From: Larix kaempferi
Lineage: Eukaryota > Streptophyta > Pinopsida > Pinales > Pinaceae
Length of the DNA stretch: 64,000 bases
Assembly (NCBI GenBank): GCA_027924585.1
Contig: BSBM01000092.1
Span: forward strand, 10,571,001 to 10,635,000
Direction: 5' to 3'
Shown here piece after piece: positions 1 to 11,611 of this stretch. The notes below the pieces were generated by a model. It saw only the letters and a program-made list of their open reading frames with translations, made no database searches and was not told where the DNA came from. Position 1 is the first letter of the stretch. Every line of letters begins with the position of its first letter. The position numbers and the translations under genes were made by a program.

Positions 1-2017
1 TCTAAGACAAATCGAGTCGTCTGTTAAGGAATTAGATGAACACCATAAGTGGTATGTCATCACGTGGTTTTTTGGTTCTTCACCCGGCTTTCCATCAAAT
101 TTGGGGATATCAGACGGAAGTTTCACCGGAATTGGTGGCCAGTTAGATCCATGGTAAATAGGATCATTAGTTAAACGGGATAGGTCAGCCAGGTCCAGAG
201 TAGCCAGGAAGGGCAGCTGCGGGTTAGGCTGCGCGTATTTTTAATACAGATACAGCGTGTATGGACCAAACTAACCGTAAGGTGTACCAGGAGGAAACTG
301 ACCATAGGGAGGTATGCCGCTCAGACCAAAAGAAGGTCCGCCACCATAAGGTGATCCATTCCAAAACGGTGAGGGTCCACACCCACCACCGGGAGGGGGC
401 GGAGGTCCAATGCCACCACCGGGAGGAGGTGGAGGTCCGACGCCACTTCCAGGAGGAGGTGGAGGTCCATAACCATAATAGGGTGGTCCATGATTGCCCC
501 CTCCTGGAGGAGGGGGTGGTCCACCTCTGCCGCTAGAAGGGTGGGTGCCTCCACCACCTCCGCTGCTGGAGGGATGAGGGTTTCCACTCCCACCACCACC
601 ACCATAATAATTAGATCCGCCACCCGCCTCCGCCTAGAGAGGGTGGTGGACCGCCTCCACCGCCCGAAGGTAAATGTACTCCTCCACCATAATAGGATGA
701 TCCTCCGCCTGGGGGAGGTGGTGGACCATTCCCGCCACCGCCGGAAGGGTGGGGGCCGTTGTTGGTAAAATGAGCTGGACCGCCGCCAGAGTTAGGAGAG
801 GGGCCTTTGCATCTAGGAGGAGGTGGGGGTGGACCGATCGGGGGTGGTGGTGCTTGAGGGATAGTGGGTTGGGCTCCATGTTGTAACATGGGTTGTTTCT
901 CCCATAGAGTGTATGGATTCCCGGGACATGATATCCCGTATCGTGCATTTCTGGGATTAGATTGACCCAGCACAAGGTTAACGGAACCTGGATACGCTTG
1001 ACTCCATGAGGGTTGAACTACATTGGATGGCCCCCCAACATGAGATAATCCCATGGTGGATGGTCTAGCGGGTTGGGAAGGTCCAACGGGAGGACCGTTG
1101 GGAACTCCACTGCCTACGTTCTGGTTAGGAAATGGGGGTTTCCCCCCAGCCACAATAGGTTGACCACTAAGCAAGGGTTGAACCAACATAGGTTGTTGAC
1201 TAGCTACCGTAGTAATAACATTACCAATAAGATAATCCGAGGGAACGAAATATCCTTCCCTCGAATTTTGAGGTGGGGGAGGAACTGGTAAAGTGACCGT
1301 GGTAGTGACTAGAGTGTTGGACTATTGTCCTTCAACCGGTTGGTTCACTTGTGGTGTAGGACTAGACTCTTGCGAAGGTTGGCCAGTCTTGTTAATGGTC
1401 TGGTTGTGGAGGGATGGTTAAGGTGATCCAAAAGATATCGGATGAATTGGGATGTCTCTATTGTCGAATCTTATTTGGAAGTTTCGATTTCGAAACTCTT
1501 CAGATCGTTGCTTGAGACTCTGTCTTCGAAGGTCATCACCCTTAAGACATAATTGTTCCAAATGTTCGTGGATAGGTCCGAACATCTCGGCAGGGTCAGG
1601 CCTGTAGTAGGGTTCGGAAAGCTCTGGAGTAGTCCAGTTAGGTGGGGATGAGATGGAAAAATGCACCACTGGTTGGCCTGTAGAAGAGGTCCAATAAGAT
1701 GTTGAAGGGCCAACAGCTGTTGTGGGGCCGTCCTGGGGTCAGTTTACCCATTCCAACGATCCAGGTTCTCCTAGTAAAATAGGAGACAGGTTTTGTGAAG
1801 TAGAAGTGTCCACCTCTTCTCCCTGCATAGGGTTAGAGGCAAGCGATTCTGAAGGGAACAAAAGTCCTCTAACGTTCAGATTGGGGTTCTCCACTTCAGT
1901 AACTGCGACCGTGTTACGCTGATCCATTCTTATCCTCGAAATAACCTCCTGGTTAATGGGATATTCGTGTGATAAGTTTAAGATCCTACAAGACCTTCTC
2001 CAGGGAAAATTCACCAA
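1..2017 (-). pseudogene. Ty3/gypsy gag (5' part, runs off the left edge)
   Basis: Degenerate retrotransposon gag read leftward and broken by several frameshifts. At the left edge the minus strand encodes LPSDIPKFDGKPGEEPKNHV followed by MTYHLWCSSNSLTDDSI, which resembles the start of the retrotransposon gag domain of plant Ty3/gypsy elements. Upstream of it lies a long N-terminal part. Its first recognisable piece (1739-2017) contains MDQRNTVAVTEVENPNLNV, followed by pieces in other frames at 1471-1713 and 1418-1669. A Pro/Gly-rich stretch (about 261-1189) separates these from the gag core. Gag would form the virus-like particle that packages the element's RNA. Pol is expected to the left, outside the window. 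The family is recognised from the gag core only, and the clade is not assigned. Confidence 0.75.
261..1189 (-). repeat. Pro/Gly-rich low-complexity region of gag
   Basis: The minus strand codes for many copies of a GPPPPPGGG-type motif, for example GPPPPPGGGIGPPPPPGGG and NGPPPPPGGGSSYYGGG. One frame is open from 1189 down to 611, ending in GGGGW. The same kind of sequence then continues in a shifted frame with SNYYGGGGGSGNPHP and onward to about 261, so one small indel near 600-640 breaks it. The DNA on the plus strand is correspondingly rich in GGTGG and CCACC triplets, which creates several chance ORFs on the opposite strand. Proline-rich tracts of this kind are known from formins and some gag proteins. 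The role here is unknown. Confidence 0.7.
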
Positions 2018-2040
2018 AGCGTCAGGAAAATCAGCCAGGA

Positions 2041-4188
2041 TGGTTGAAACAACGTTTCTCCTAAGGGTATGCTACAAAGAAAAGCAGTCCAAAAAAACTA
2101 CTCAAACTAAGGCAACAAGCAGTCTTATGTGACAGAGTGGATTCAAAGTCTGGAACCTCACAGGATTATCAAGGCACCGCAAACCGCTATATACTGCAGG
2201 GTCCAACAATATGACATGACAAGGAGGATTGGGACCATACCCTTGCCTGCATACTCGATTACTTAGACAGTACGTGCGTGCTAATCTCCCCGAGTGTTGT
2301 TCTCGGTGTATTTCTTTGCCAAGATGGCCAAATGGTTAACTCAGTTGGTCTCAGGAATCCTAGTGGTGTCTCCCGATATACGCAAGGTACGTGAGAGCTC
2401 AAATCCGTAGTGGTGTTGTCTAATGCACAACCGTTCGGCAAGAGACCTTCCAATATACTACCGAGTACGTGATACACCCTTCGATATACGCCAAGTACGG
2501 ATTATGGTACTTGGTGGGTACATGAAGGAGCTCGATATACCGATAAGTACATGGAAGACTACAATACCCTCGAGATACAGTGCTAGCAAATAATGACAGC
2601 TGCCACGCTTAACGACGCCGGAACACATCTCTAACTTACACACAAGTTGCTATAAAATTTTACCTAGTTCTACCATTAATTTTATCTGGACGGTTAGGTG
2701 AATGCATGGAGTGAGTACATAATCGGAAGCATAATGCAAGACCTAGCTACATGCACAAAATATTATTTCATTTCAATGAATTCTAACTATGGGAAGGAGA
2801 AATATTTTTCCAATATTATTTCCCAAAACAAAACTCAATGCAACCTAATTCCCAATTCAATCAAAATTGACAATGAAAACATTCTTTTCCTTTTGTGCGA
2901 AACACAAAAAATCACAACACTACTAATCCAAATCACAACAATTTTTTCTTTTCTTTTCTTTTTCCTTTTCAAAGCAAAATGACACTAATGAAAAGAGAGG
3001 ATTCTAAGAGGGAGTATGCAAGTTTTTCAATTTCACTTTCAATGACCCAAAAGAAACAAAAATTAAAAATGCATCTATTTTTCCTTAGCATGGAATCAAT
3101 TTCGCAAAAATCAAAGTGTACTTTGAGTCTTTCAAGAAGATGAGCAATTCATTATTCAGGGAAAACACACTTGATCATACATTCATTCAATTTTTCCAAA
3201 ACGTAAATGAAAATGCTCCAATGCACAACAAATTTTCTTCAATGATGCTTTAGAGATGATGGGAAAGAAGCGCTTTTAACTTTTCAATGGATGCATCAAA
3301 ACAATAATTTGATAACAACTATGCTTTCAGATATAAATGACTGAAAAGAAAACACTACTTGCAGCACTCAGTACTCAGAAAACTCAAGAAAAGACAAGCA
3401 CTCGGTTACGCTGAAAGACACACAAGACTCAAAATCAGACAATAGCAAGCAAACCAAGCAAGCAAAGCTAAAAAAAAACAAATGTAAATGAGGTATGGAG
3501 GTTGATCCAATGCAATGACCAGATCAGCAATGGAAAGAAAGGAAAGCAAGGATGAGCGGATGAAGGTGGAGGAGACAAAAGTATCCACCGCTACCGGTCC
3601 TCAGACTTGTCCAAGATGGAACCCAAAACCAATCCAAACAAAACCAAACACTCAATACACAAATCAAGGATGGGGTCTCTGGTTGGATCTTGTAGCACAG
3701 AAGGAGTTCATACAACAAACCACAACTCAGATGACAGAAGGAGAAGGGATGCATGCATGCCAATTGTGACGAATCAACACACTCTATGTTTGTACACAGT
3801 GTGACATCGCGCTTTACCAATGTGGAAGGTGCGACACTGTCACAGTATGACGATGAAAGGACTGCGACGAGTAACTAACAAGCAAGGATAAAAAGCCAAA
3901 AAGACACAGTGTCGCTCTGTCTTCACTACCCAAGTGCGACAGGCGAGATCTAAGTCCAGAAATGAGTCAAATCTCCAAACAGTGAATCGTGAAATGGTTT
4001 GGAAATGAGTAGTACAAACTCAGAGGACGTAGATCAGAGTCTTCAAGATGAAGATCTGACAGTGAAATCAACTTCAAGAAGCAAATGACAAAAAGAGGCT
4101 TGTGTGAAGCAAATGACAAAAAGAGGCCTGTGTGAAGCAATCAACTGAAAATGACTCTCAGATTGAACACTACAGAACAAGATTTGTA
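2041..4188 (-). other. Leader of the left gypsy element, no gene seen
   Basis: This AT-rich stretch lies between the first gag codons and the primer-binding site of the left-hand minus-strand element, so it is probably its long untranslated leader. It has no convincing reading frame. Short GTGCGAC / GTCGCAC words recur at about 3800-3940 and again inside the LTR (4930-5160). Confidence 0.4.
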
Positions 4189-4210
4189 ATTCCCCAGTAG
4201 AGTCGCCAGA
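4189..4210 (-). promoter_or_regulatory. Retrotransposon primer-binding site, TGGCGACTC type
   Basis: On the minus strand the sequence TCTGGCGACTCTACTGGGGA follows two bases after the putative LTR end GATAACA. A TGGCGACTCNACTGGGGA motif at this place is typical of plant Tat/Athila-type Ty3/gypsy elements, where it pairs with the 3' end of a tRNA primer. The tRNA was not identified here. Confidence 0.6.
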
Positions 4211-4212
4211 TT

Positions 4213-5218
4213 TGTTATCGGACAATCTACCAAAGACGGATCTAAGGCATGATATCCCTAGCTCAATGCGAGTTTAGAACAAATAGAATAGACTACAAAT
4301 GGATTTCCTAGATCTACTTAAGGATCAAGTATAAGATTTCTTACCTTTCACTTCGTAATCCTTTCTCCTGAATGTTTCTCCACGCCTCACGGTCGTCAGA
4401 TCTAAGATGCAAGACCTGTTAAGACAAGAAACAAGAGAAACAAGTAAAGGGCATCTATATAATAAGAGATCTAAGTGAACAGTTAAGAAGGTAAACTACT
4501 CAATATCATTACACATATGAACAATATTGGTGGGAAGCATTTGCATTACTGTAAAAATAGGGAAGTACATAGTAGAGATATAGAACTACAACCGAGGCTT
4601 AACGTTGCAGCCCTTCTCCAACAAAGCCAATTGCCATATCCTTCCAAGGAAGTATGAGTTCTCCAATAGGTGAGTGGAGATGTTCCAAGAGTGATTTCAC
4701 CAGCATGTAGATACCATAGACCTCCTCCACTTGGGATGGGAGTGAGCTTCATTTAAATAGGACTAAGTGGATAGGATATGGATAGGATAGGTTGAGATAT
4801 GATAGGACAAGCTTAGGGGATCTCTCCAAGGTGCGAGGAGCCGAGTTCCAGCTCCTCCAAGCTTCGATAGGATAGGATCCCAAGTATGCAAGCTTCGAGA
4901 AGAGACTCGAAGAAGCTATTTTTTCCATCTAACTAACTTCGTCGCACTCTGTCATGGGGCAAGGTGCGACGTCGCATGTTGCTCATGTGCAGCCTGCGAT
5001 GACCTCTCAAAACCTAGTACAAATGAGTGCAAATCCTTGCGTACAAGGATAGGATCCCAAGTACGCAAGCTTCGAGAAGAGACTCGAAGAATCTATTTTT
5101 TCCATCTAACTAACTTCGTCGCACTCTGTCATGGGGCAGGGTGCGACGTCGCATGTTGCTCATGTGCAGCCTGCGATGACCTCTCAAAACCTAGTACAAA
5201 TGAGTGCAAATCCTTCCA
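4213..5218 (-). mobile_element. 5' LTR of the left minus-strand gypsy element
   Basis: The LTR ends (minus strand) in CGATAACA directly before the primer-binding site at 4189-4210. Its start is placed at TGGAAGG (plus-strand ...CCTTCCA at 5218), because the repetitive sequence stops there and unrelated sequence begins. The outer boundary is therefore inferred. A TATA-like box TATTTAAAT lies at 4751-4759 on the minus strand. The outer part contains a 177-bp tandem duplication. No second LTR is visible because the element leaves the window. Confidence 0.5.
4869..5216. repeat. 177-bp tandem duplication inside the LTR
   Basis: Two near-identical copies follow each other. The GATAGGATCCCAAGTA start occurs at 4871 and again at 5048, and both copies run through CAAGCTTCGAGAAGAGACTC to CTAGTACAAATGAGTGCAAA. 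Only a few single-base differences are visible, so the duplication is fairly recent. Confidence 0.85.
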
Positions 5219-5431
5219 AGTCAATCACTCAATCAGGGTAACTTCAAGGATGTATACACTGAATCTGATGATGAGGATATTTTAGGTGTAACGGGTCCTG
5301 AAAGTTCAAAGCAAAAAGATAAAACGCAGGACAGACCTGCCACATTTTGTGAATTTTGGACATGTGTAAAGAGGGTATTTATTCCGAAGTATTGGAACAC
5401 CGAGGACGGTGTTATTCCAAGGGGAGGGGTA
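5219..5431 (+). pseudogene. 3' end of a plus-strand retroelement, unassigned coding tail
   Basis: An open frame contains YTESDDEDILGVTGPESS and ATFCEFWTCVKRVFIPKYWN. It ends next to a purine-rich tract (AAGGGGAGGGGTA, about 5419-5431) that is immediately followed by the likely LTR start TGTCACATCCCC. That order (coding tail, polypurine tract, LTR) suggests the last internal bases of a plus-strand LTR retrotransposon. The protein piece itself is not recognised. The left side is cut by the neighbouring minus-strand LTR. Confidence 0.35.
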
Positions 5432-6746
5432 TGTCACATCCCCATCTTGACCCTATTGAATTAAAATGTAAATGATGTAATATTGTTACAAAATCATGGT
5501 GAGGAGCTCAAGGCCAAGGCCCCGCCATCAATTTGTTGATGCATACGGTTTGCGTGCTAGCTAGGCACATTGAAATTTCAACATCATGTAAATATACATT
5601 TTAATAAAATACCCACAACTAGCTATGCAATGCAACAAAGAGATGGGGGCATGATTTTACAAGGAATTGGGAGGGAAACATTCAAACCCTTGGAGCCAAT
5701 CAGGTCAAGCCAGGTGTCAATGAGAGAACCCATCAAACCCTCAACTACCCATGTTGACTTTTGTACCCAATCATTCATTTCTCCCAAGAGTTGGTTGAGG
5801 TAGTTAATGCCTTGGGAATGGAGAGGTATGGATGTTCAAATTCGGGTATGGGAAAGCCACCCTTCATGGAAAATCATGTTTGTCTCCTTGGGCAAGAAAA
5901 GAACCACAAAATTGCTCTCTAAGCCATTATTCACCATTGCCTTGCTCTCTCACGTAGCTCTAGCTACCTGGACGTTTTCCTCCATGGTTTTTCTGTGTTC
6001 TCCTTCATCTTTCTAGCTGGGAAGGGACGTTTTTGTGTTGGTTACCATTGGGGAAGAGAACAGAACGATTTTGGGTCTTCTTGGAGGTCGTTTAGGCCAT
6101 TGGAAAGGATCATAACTAGTGGGAGAAATCGGTTTTGCTCCCTGAGGTTGAATTCTAAATTCCACAGTTCGTTTTGGGTGAACCACGAGTTGGGAGATCC
6201 AATGTGGACCCTGTTTTGTGAACATCTTTGTTGTAAATGTGTATCCCTGCCCAATGGTCGTTTTTTCTATGTGTAGAAAGAGTATGTTGGGGTATGGGTA
6301 ATGGGTATCTGTTGCTTTGGCTTGAGCTTGAGTGCAAGCATCCAGGGTTCAAGTGTAGCCTGATAAACCCAGCTGTGGACTGGCTTGGATCAGTTGAAAT
6401 GATAAATTGGATGTGAATGAGCTTGAATGTCCCATGTTCCTTGTAGAAATCATGCCTAGCTCAGGTGTGGTCTCTGAGTGCTGAAAGAATACAGTATGGG
6501 CAGAGACCTATGGTTGGGTGGAACGTTGCAGCGAAATAGCTAGTTGTTTGGGACAATTGTAAAATGAAGATAAGTATCTAATGTGTATTTACTTCTGAAA
6601 TGTTTAATTTGTAGTTTAGTTTGATATGCTGGATGAGCATGAATGGTGTGTGTATGATGTTTTAATTCCATTATGCATAATTGCTTGATTGCATCTGCAC
6701 ACATTGGTTTTAATGGTATGAATATAATGAATGGGCTGAATTTATG
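5432..6746 (+). mobile_element. Probable 3' LTR (partial) of the plus-strand element
   Basis: It starts with TGTCACATCCCC right after a polypurine tract, as plant gypsy LTRs do. No protein is recognisable inside, and several small ORFs here are chance. The right end is not clear because the truncated end of the next gypsy element begins near 6747. The end coordinate therefore marks the junction rather than a seen LTR terminus. Confidence 0.35.
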
Positions 6747-7226
6747 TTAAAGCCCCAGAGATTGGCATGATATTCCCTTCCTTTCCTTGGATAGATGGGA
6801 GGGTATGTGACAAATAGATGGAAGTTGGTACCCATAAAATGCCATAAATGGAGACATTTTTGATGATGTATGGAAGGAAGTATTGTACCACCATTCTTCC
6901 AAGGACAACCATTTCACCCATTGTGTTTGTTTATCATATGCAAAGCAACGAAGATATCCTTCCAAACATTTGTTCACTATTTCAGTTTTCCCATCAGATT
7001 GAGGATGATAAGATGAACTGTGAGCCAATTGGGTACCCAAACAAGAAAATAATTCAGTCCAAAATTTACCAATGAAAATTGGATCTCTATCACTTACAAT
7101 AATGTTTGGGTTTCCAAGTAACATATGAAATGTATCCATGAAGGCGGCAACTAGTAAACTTGCATTAAAAGTGTGAGAAAGTGCACAAACGTGTGCATAT
7201 TTCGTGAGTCTATCAACAACCACCAT
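6747..7226 (-). pseudogene. Integrase catalytic core of the gypsy element
   Basis: This 159-codon open frame is a retroviral-type DDE integrase core. The first catalytic Asp lies in VVVDRLTKYAHV, the second in IVSDRDPIFIGKFW, and the Glu in YHPQSDGKTEIVNKCLEGYL. These are followed by the typical plant-gypsy segments WVKWLSLEEWWYNTSFH and SPFMAFYGY. Integrase would join the element's DNA copy to a host chromosome. The frame ends soon after SHLSKERKGI, before the C-terminal domain, so the enzyme is truncated. The segment 7227-7336, between this frame and the zinc-binding part upstream, contains stops. Confidence 0.9.
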
Positions 7227-7336
7227 AATAACATTCTTCCCTTATGACTTTAGTAGTATTGTGATAAAATCCATTAGAACTTCCTCCCAGTGCTGGCAAG
7301 GTATCTCCAAAGGTTGTAAAAAACTCAGGGTATTAA

Positions 7337-7789
7337 CTATTTCAACCTTATTTTGTTGACAAACCAAACATTCTGCCACGAACTTTGAACATCAGATTTA
7401 AGACCTGCCCAAAAAAATTCCTTCTTGACCCTATGGTAGGTTTTCAAGAATCCTAATTTCCCACCTATAGGAGAGGTGTGTAATTCCAAAAGGAAATTTT
7501 GTTTGAGTTGGGATTTCTTGCATATATATAAGTGGTCCTTATACCATAGCGAATCATTTTTCCATGCAAAAATGTCTGATACATTGGGATCCTTCTGTAG
7601 CTTTTGTATGAGCTTCCACACAGATATGTCATTTTTCCATTCTTCCCTTGTTTCTATCACCCAATCGAGTTGTATAATGGAAATCGCACAAAGTACTGCC
7701 CCAACATCTGCATAAGTTTCTAGAGAGTGCATCTGCCACCAAATCCAGTTTCCCTTTTTATAGTTGATTTCAAAGTCATATCCCAACAT
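7337..7789 (-). pseudogene. RNase H end and integrase zinc-binding domain
   Basis: The frame begins with MLGYDFEINYKKGN, the conserved end of the gypsy RNase H domain (normally followed by a DALSR motif, degenerate here). It then runs into the integrase N-terminal zinc-binding region with HTSPIGGKLGFLKTYHRVKK, EFFWAGLKSDVQ and WQNVWFVNKIRLK. An HHCC zinc site is expected here, and the pattern is only partly kept. It belongs to the same polyprotein as the reverse transcriptase on its right and the integrase core on its left. Confidence 0.8.
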
Positions 7790-9192
7790 CTTGGTTACCC
7801 ATTTTTTTTGTTCTTTTCAAGATAGTCTCTATTCCAAGAAGTATTGAAGACTATCATGATCTTTTTTGACCTTGAAGTTCCTACCTATTAGGTAAAAACG
7901 TCATTTCTTATGTGCATGTAGTATTGCCATCATTTTCTTCTCATAAATTGTTTTTTGTAAGTTATTTCTCTTGATTGGTCGACTTTCGAAAGCAAGGGGG
8001 TGTCCTTCTTGCATTAGAATGACACCAATGTCATTTCCTAAGGCATCACATTCCACAATAAAGGGTTTTTTTGAAGTTTGGTGTGTCTAAAACAGGGACT
8101 TTGCACATTTCCTCTTTAAGTTCTTCAAAAGCTTGAGTTGCCTGTGGAGTCCAAGAAAATTATTATTTCTTCAATAATGTTGTTAGAGGTGTTGATATTC
8201 TTCCATAGTCACAAACAAACTTGCAGTAGTACCCTGTCAACCCTAAGAATCCTCGAAGATTCTTCAAGGTTTGGGGAATTGTCCAGTCCACCATGGCTTT
8301 AATTTTGTTAGGATCTACCTTGACACCTTAATGAGATACAATATGACCCAAGTATTCTACCTCATTTACCCCAAAGAAACATTTGGAAGGTTTTGCATAT
8401 AGTTTTTTCTCCTTTAGTAGTTGTAGCACCATGTCAACATGTTGAACATGTTCTTCCCAAGACTTGATATAGATTAGTATATCATCGAAAAATACCTAAG
8501 CACACATTTTTAACGAAAGGCTTGAAAATGGAATTTATCAAACCTTGAAATGTGGAAGGTCCATTCGTGAGACCAAATGGCATGACCAGAAACTCATAAT
8601 GACCTTTATGAGTTATAAATGTTGTTTTTGGGATGTCCTCATCCTTTATTCTAATCTGATGATACCTGGAATGGAGATCCAACTTTGTGAAGAAAATTAC
8701 TCCATGTAATTCATCTAACAATTCATCAATGATAGGAATGGGAAACTTATCTTTAATGGTGATCTTGTTTAGCTCTCTATAATTTGGACACATACGTCAT
8801 GATCCCTCCTTTCTGTATACCATTACCACTGGTGTAGAGTAAGAAATTTTTCTACGACTAATTAGGCCAGCCTCTAACATTTCTTCAACCAAACGCTCAA
8901 TTTCACTCTTCTAGTCATAGGGGTATCTGTAAGGTTTGATGTTAGGGGAAACACTTCCTGTAATTAAGTGAATAGCATGATCAAAATATCGAATAGGTGG
9001 AAGACTTTTTGGAATATCTTCAAATACCTTGGACTGTTTATTAATGACTCTTTGGAGATATCGGGAAATAGGAGTCTTAGATGTTTGGACATCTAATGAG
9101 CATAATTGTGCAATTACACATTGATGTCCATTTTTCAATAATTTTGTCATACCATCAGAGCTTATCACCTCCTGTGATACCATTTGAATCAC
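7790..9192 (-). pseudogene. Reverse transcriptase and RNase H of the gypsy element
   Basis: Fragments in several frames give a near-complete reverse transcriptase. They read FDHAIHLITGSVSPNIKPYR; then [20 protein letters not shown]; then [20 protein letters not shown] with [18 protein letters not shown]; then [18 protein letters not shown]. After a frameshift near 8490 the catalytic [13 protein letters not shown] follows (FFDD in place of the usual YxDD), then EEHVQHVDMV and [10 protein letters not shown]. The enzyme would copy the element RNA into DNA. Stops and frameshifts at about 8490 and 8800 make it non-functional. Downstream, 7800-8150 holds RNase H remnants. Confidence 0.88.
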
Positions 9193-9264
9193 ATTATTTT
9201 CCTTCCCATGAAAAATTCATGAAAATGTTTTGAAAATTAAAAGCCATTGTTCCCATGATTGTAA

Positions 9265-9498
9265 TCATTGAACCCCTAATACAACATCAGCACCACCCAT
9301 TGGGATAGCAATCATTAGACTATTCAATACATATTCCCCCATAATGAGATTGATATTATGGCATTTCCTAGAGGAATTGATAGTTCCTCCATCTGCAATC
9401 ATTACTTGAAACTCTGGTGTTGGATATACAAACCAATTGAGAACTTTGGCTAATGTACAATGAATGAAATTATGAGTACTACCAGAATCAATCAACAT
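9265..9498 (-). pseudogene. Aspartic protease of the gypsy element
   Basis: A short frame with LIDSGSTHNFIH (the DSG active-site motif of retropepsin-like proteases), a middle part FQVMIADGGTI, and MGGADVVLGVQ at the end, where plant gypsy elements usually read DVVLGVQWL. This domain would cut the Gag-Pol polyprotein. It lies between gag and reverse transcriptase as in Ty3/gypsy elements. Confidence 0.85.
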
Positions 9499-9540
9499 TG
9501 TTACCTTTTTATTTTTGATATATCCTTCAAACTTTAGAGT

Positions 9541-10713
9541 TTAAGGAGTGATAATTCTATCTAGTGCATGACAAGATATGGTGGGAGTAATCTCTTCGGA
9601 AGTAATCTCTTTTATTTCTTCAATTGGAGTCGGTTCTTGTTCTTTTGCTTCTTCCTCTCCACAAGCGATGTAGAATAATTTCTTCTCACCACACTTATGT
9701 CCCTTAAAATACTTGCTGTCATAATTAAAGCATATACCTTTTTCTCTTCTTTCATCCAATTGTTGAGGTGTTAACCTTTAAAGTTGGTTAGAAGAAGGAA
9801 CATTATTCTCTCTATATGTGTTGGAGGTGGTCATTTTAGTAGTCATCGCCATATTTTTACTTTCAACCTTCATTGCCAACATTAAAGCCTTCTCTAAGGA
9901 TGTGGGTTCAAAGAGGCACACCTCATGTTGGATGTTATCCTTCAAAGTTCCAATAAAGAGATCCAACAAGTTATCATCTAGTATTCCCTCCGCTCTGAGA
10001 CTCAACTTTGAAACTGTTGACTGTGCTCGCTTATTGGACCCTTTTGCCTTAGATTTATCAATTGGGTAAAGAAATAATTGCTCTTAACATCATTATGATA
10101 AGATATCAATTCTTCTGTAAAAATGGACCAAGAGATAATGAAGTTCTTTTTACATTCACAAAGCCAATTTTACTACACAAACTGCTCAGGTTCTAAATAT
10201 AAAAATGCAATAGGTGCCTTTTGGAGATTAGGCACCTAATATATCAAAGAATTGCATCATATGGAATATCCATGTTATGGGGTCCATGCCATCAAACTTC
10301 CTCATGTCAATCTTGGGGAGTTGGATACCCCTTGGGGACCATCCCTAATTACTTCCATTATTAGCATCAAATAATCTTGTAGAATTCTTATTAATGAAAG
10401 GTTGCTCAACATTGACACTATTTTTATCTTCTTGAGTAGCCAAGGACATATCATCACCTTCAGGAAGATTTTCATTTAGATTTTGTAAGAGCTTAGAAAT
10501 CATTTCTATATTGTTATCAATATGTCCCATCCTTTCCTCCATCTTAGTGTCCAAATTAACTAAATCAACCTTAATATCCATTTGATCATATCTTCCAACT
10601 TGGACACTTGAAAAAGATAGATCTTCACTTTCATCAAAGGTAAGGGATGAATCCTTTGGTGGATTGATTAGAGTGTGATTTTTTTCACTACCTTTTGGTG
10701 GCATTTTGAACAA
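9541..10713 (-). pseudogene. Gag of the gypsy element
   Basis: The gag region is in at least three pieces. The N-terminal piece (10345-10713) has MPPKGSEKNHTLINPPKDSS and an acidic, helix-prone section. After a stop, the gag core reads PRGIQLPKIDMRKFDGMDP and ITWIFHMMQFFDIL. The C-terminal piece (9778-10005) has LRAEGILDDNLLDLFIGTL. Finally 9541-9759 carries a degenerate CCHC zinc knuckle, GICFNYDSKYFKGHKCGEKK, in which the second Cys is Tyr. The predicted job is capsid formation and RNA binding. Several stops lie at 10080-10340. Confidence 0.8.
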
Positions 10714-11251
10714 TATAAATAGATATCACACCCTATGGTTCACCTCAAATAGATCCTTCTACTCAAATTTATTAAATTTAAAATGACGTACATTTTTCAA
10801 ACCTTGATTTGGATATTGTTTACTGCCTGACTTGGAACTAAGGTAAATTTGAATTTTCAGCTCCTCTGGGTCTAAAACCTCGGCATGTTGTATCCTGATG
10901 TGTCCTATTTCTAATGTCTTAGGTTTGACCTAACTCTGATCTGCCAGTAAAATGATATTGTAAATCTCCCAACACTTCTTTTTTTAGTCTTTTTAGAAGG
11001 GCGAATTTGTATGGCTTGTCCAATATTTTGTATCTAAGTCTGAGAAAGCTACCAAAAATACTTTGGTCCAACTTATTTATGTTGCAACGGGTCTCACTCA
11101 ATTTGGATCTTGCATGGTCCATCTGTTTTGACCAAAACACTTGTTTTCTAGATGGGTTTTTAGTCTCACTATCTGAAACCTTGTAGAAAAAAAAAATTAT
11201 AGCGAAAATTCCAAGATGACTAGTTTTGCTGAAACGAGGCTTGAGAAAAGA

Positions 11252-11263
11252 GCTCTGATACCA
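11252..11263 (-). promoter_or_regulatory. Primer-binding site for initiator-Met tRNA
   Basis: The minus strand reads TGGTATCAGAGC, the complement of the plant initiator-Met tRNA 3' end, two bases after the LTR end GCATAACA. It fixes the direction of the element and the inner edge of its 5' LTR. Confidence 0.92.
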
Positions 11264-11265
11264 AA

Positions 11266-11611
11266 TGTTATGCAGCAAATTTCAAAAAAGAGCATGAGAA
11301 GAGCATAAATAAACCAAAAAGAGTACTCCACAAATTTAATGATGAAAATAGATGAATAGAAAGCCTCTTCAAGGGGGCAACCTCCTTATACAATGTACTA
11401 AGTACACAAGACAAGACAATATGCTTCAAATGAAAATGTATCATTCCTATATATATGAGACTAAGAGGTACGATTCCAACTAAGTAATCCAAGACTATGT
11501 AGTTAATATAACCATACTAATGGTAATTACAACCAATGAACCAAGTCAACATCATAACTCATATAATATGACCCATATATCAGGAAATGTGTCCACATTT
11601 AGGACTTGACA
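11266..11611 (-). mobile_element. 5' LTR of the gypsy element (346 bp)
   Basis: Read on the minus strand, the LTR starts TGTCAAGTCC and ends GCATAACA, with TG...CA ends. A TATA box (TATATATAG) lies on the minus strand at about 11448-11456. It is short for a gypsy LTR. There is no matching 3' LTR in the window. Confidence 0.8.

Larger units (their letters stand above)
6747..11611 (-). mobile_element. Ty3/gypsy retrotransposon, 3'-truncated, degenerate
   Basis: Read leftward, the order is 5' LTR (11266-11611), initiator-Met primer site, gag, aspartic protease, reverse transcriptase, RNase H and integrase. Protease, RT, RNase H, integrase is the Ty3/gypsy (Metaviridae) order, not Copia. The element stops inside the integrase C-terminal region near 6747, with no chromodomain and no 3' LTR, so its 3' end is lost. 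Many stops and frameshifts show it is long dead. Confidence 0.9.

Noticed and set aside
261-768. Plus-strand ORFs rich in His, Arg and Val opposite the gag repeat
   Set aside because: They are shadows of the minus-strand Pro/Gly-rich gag.
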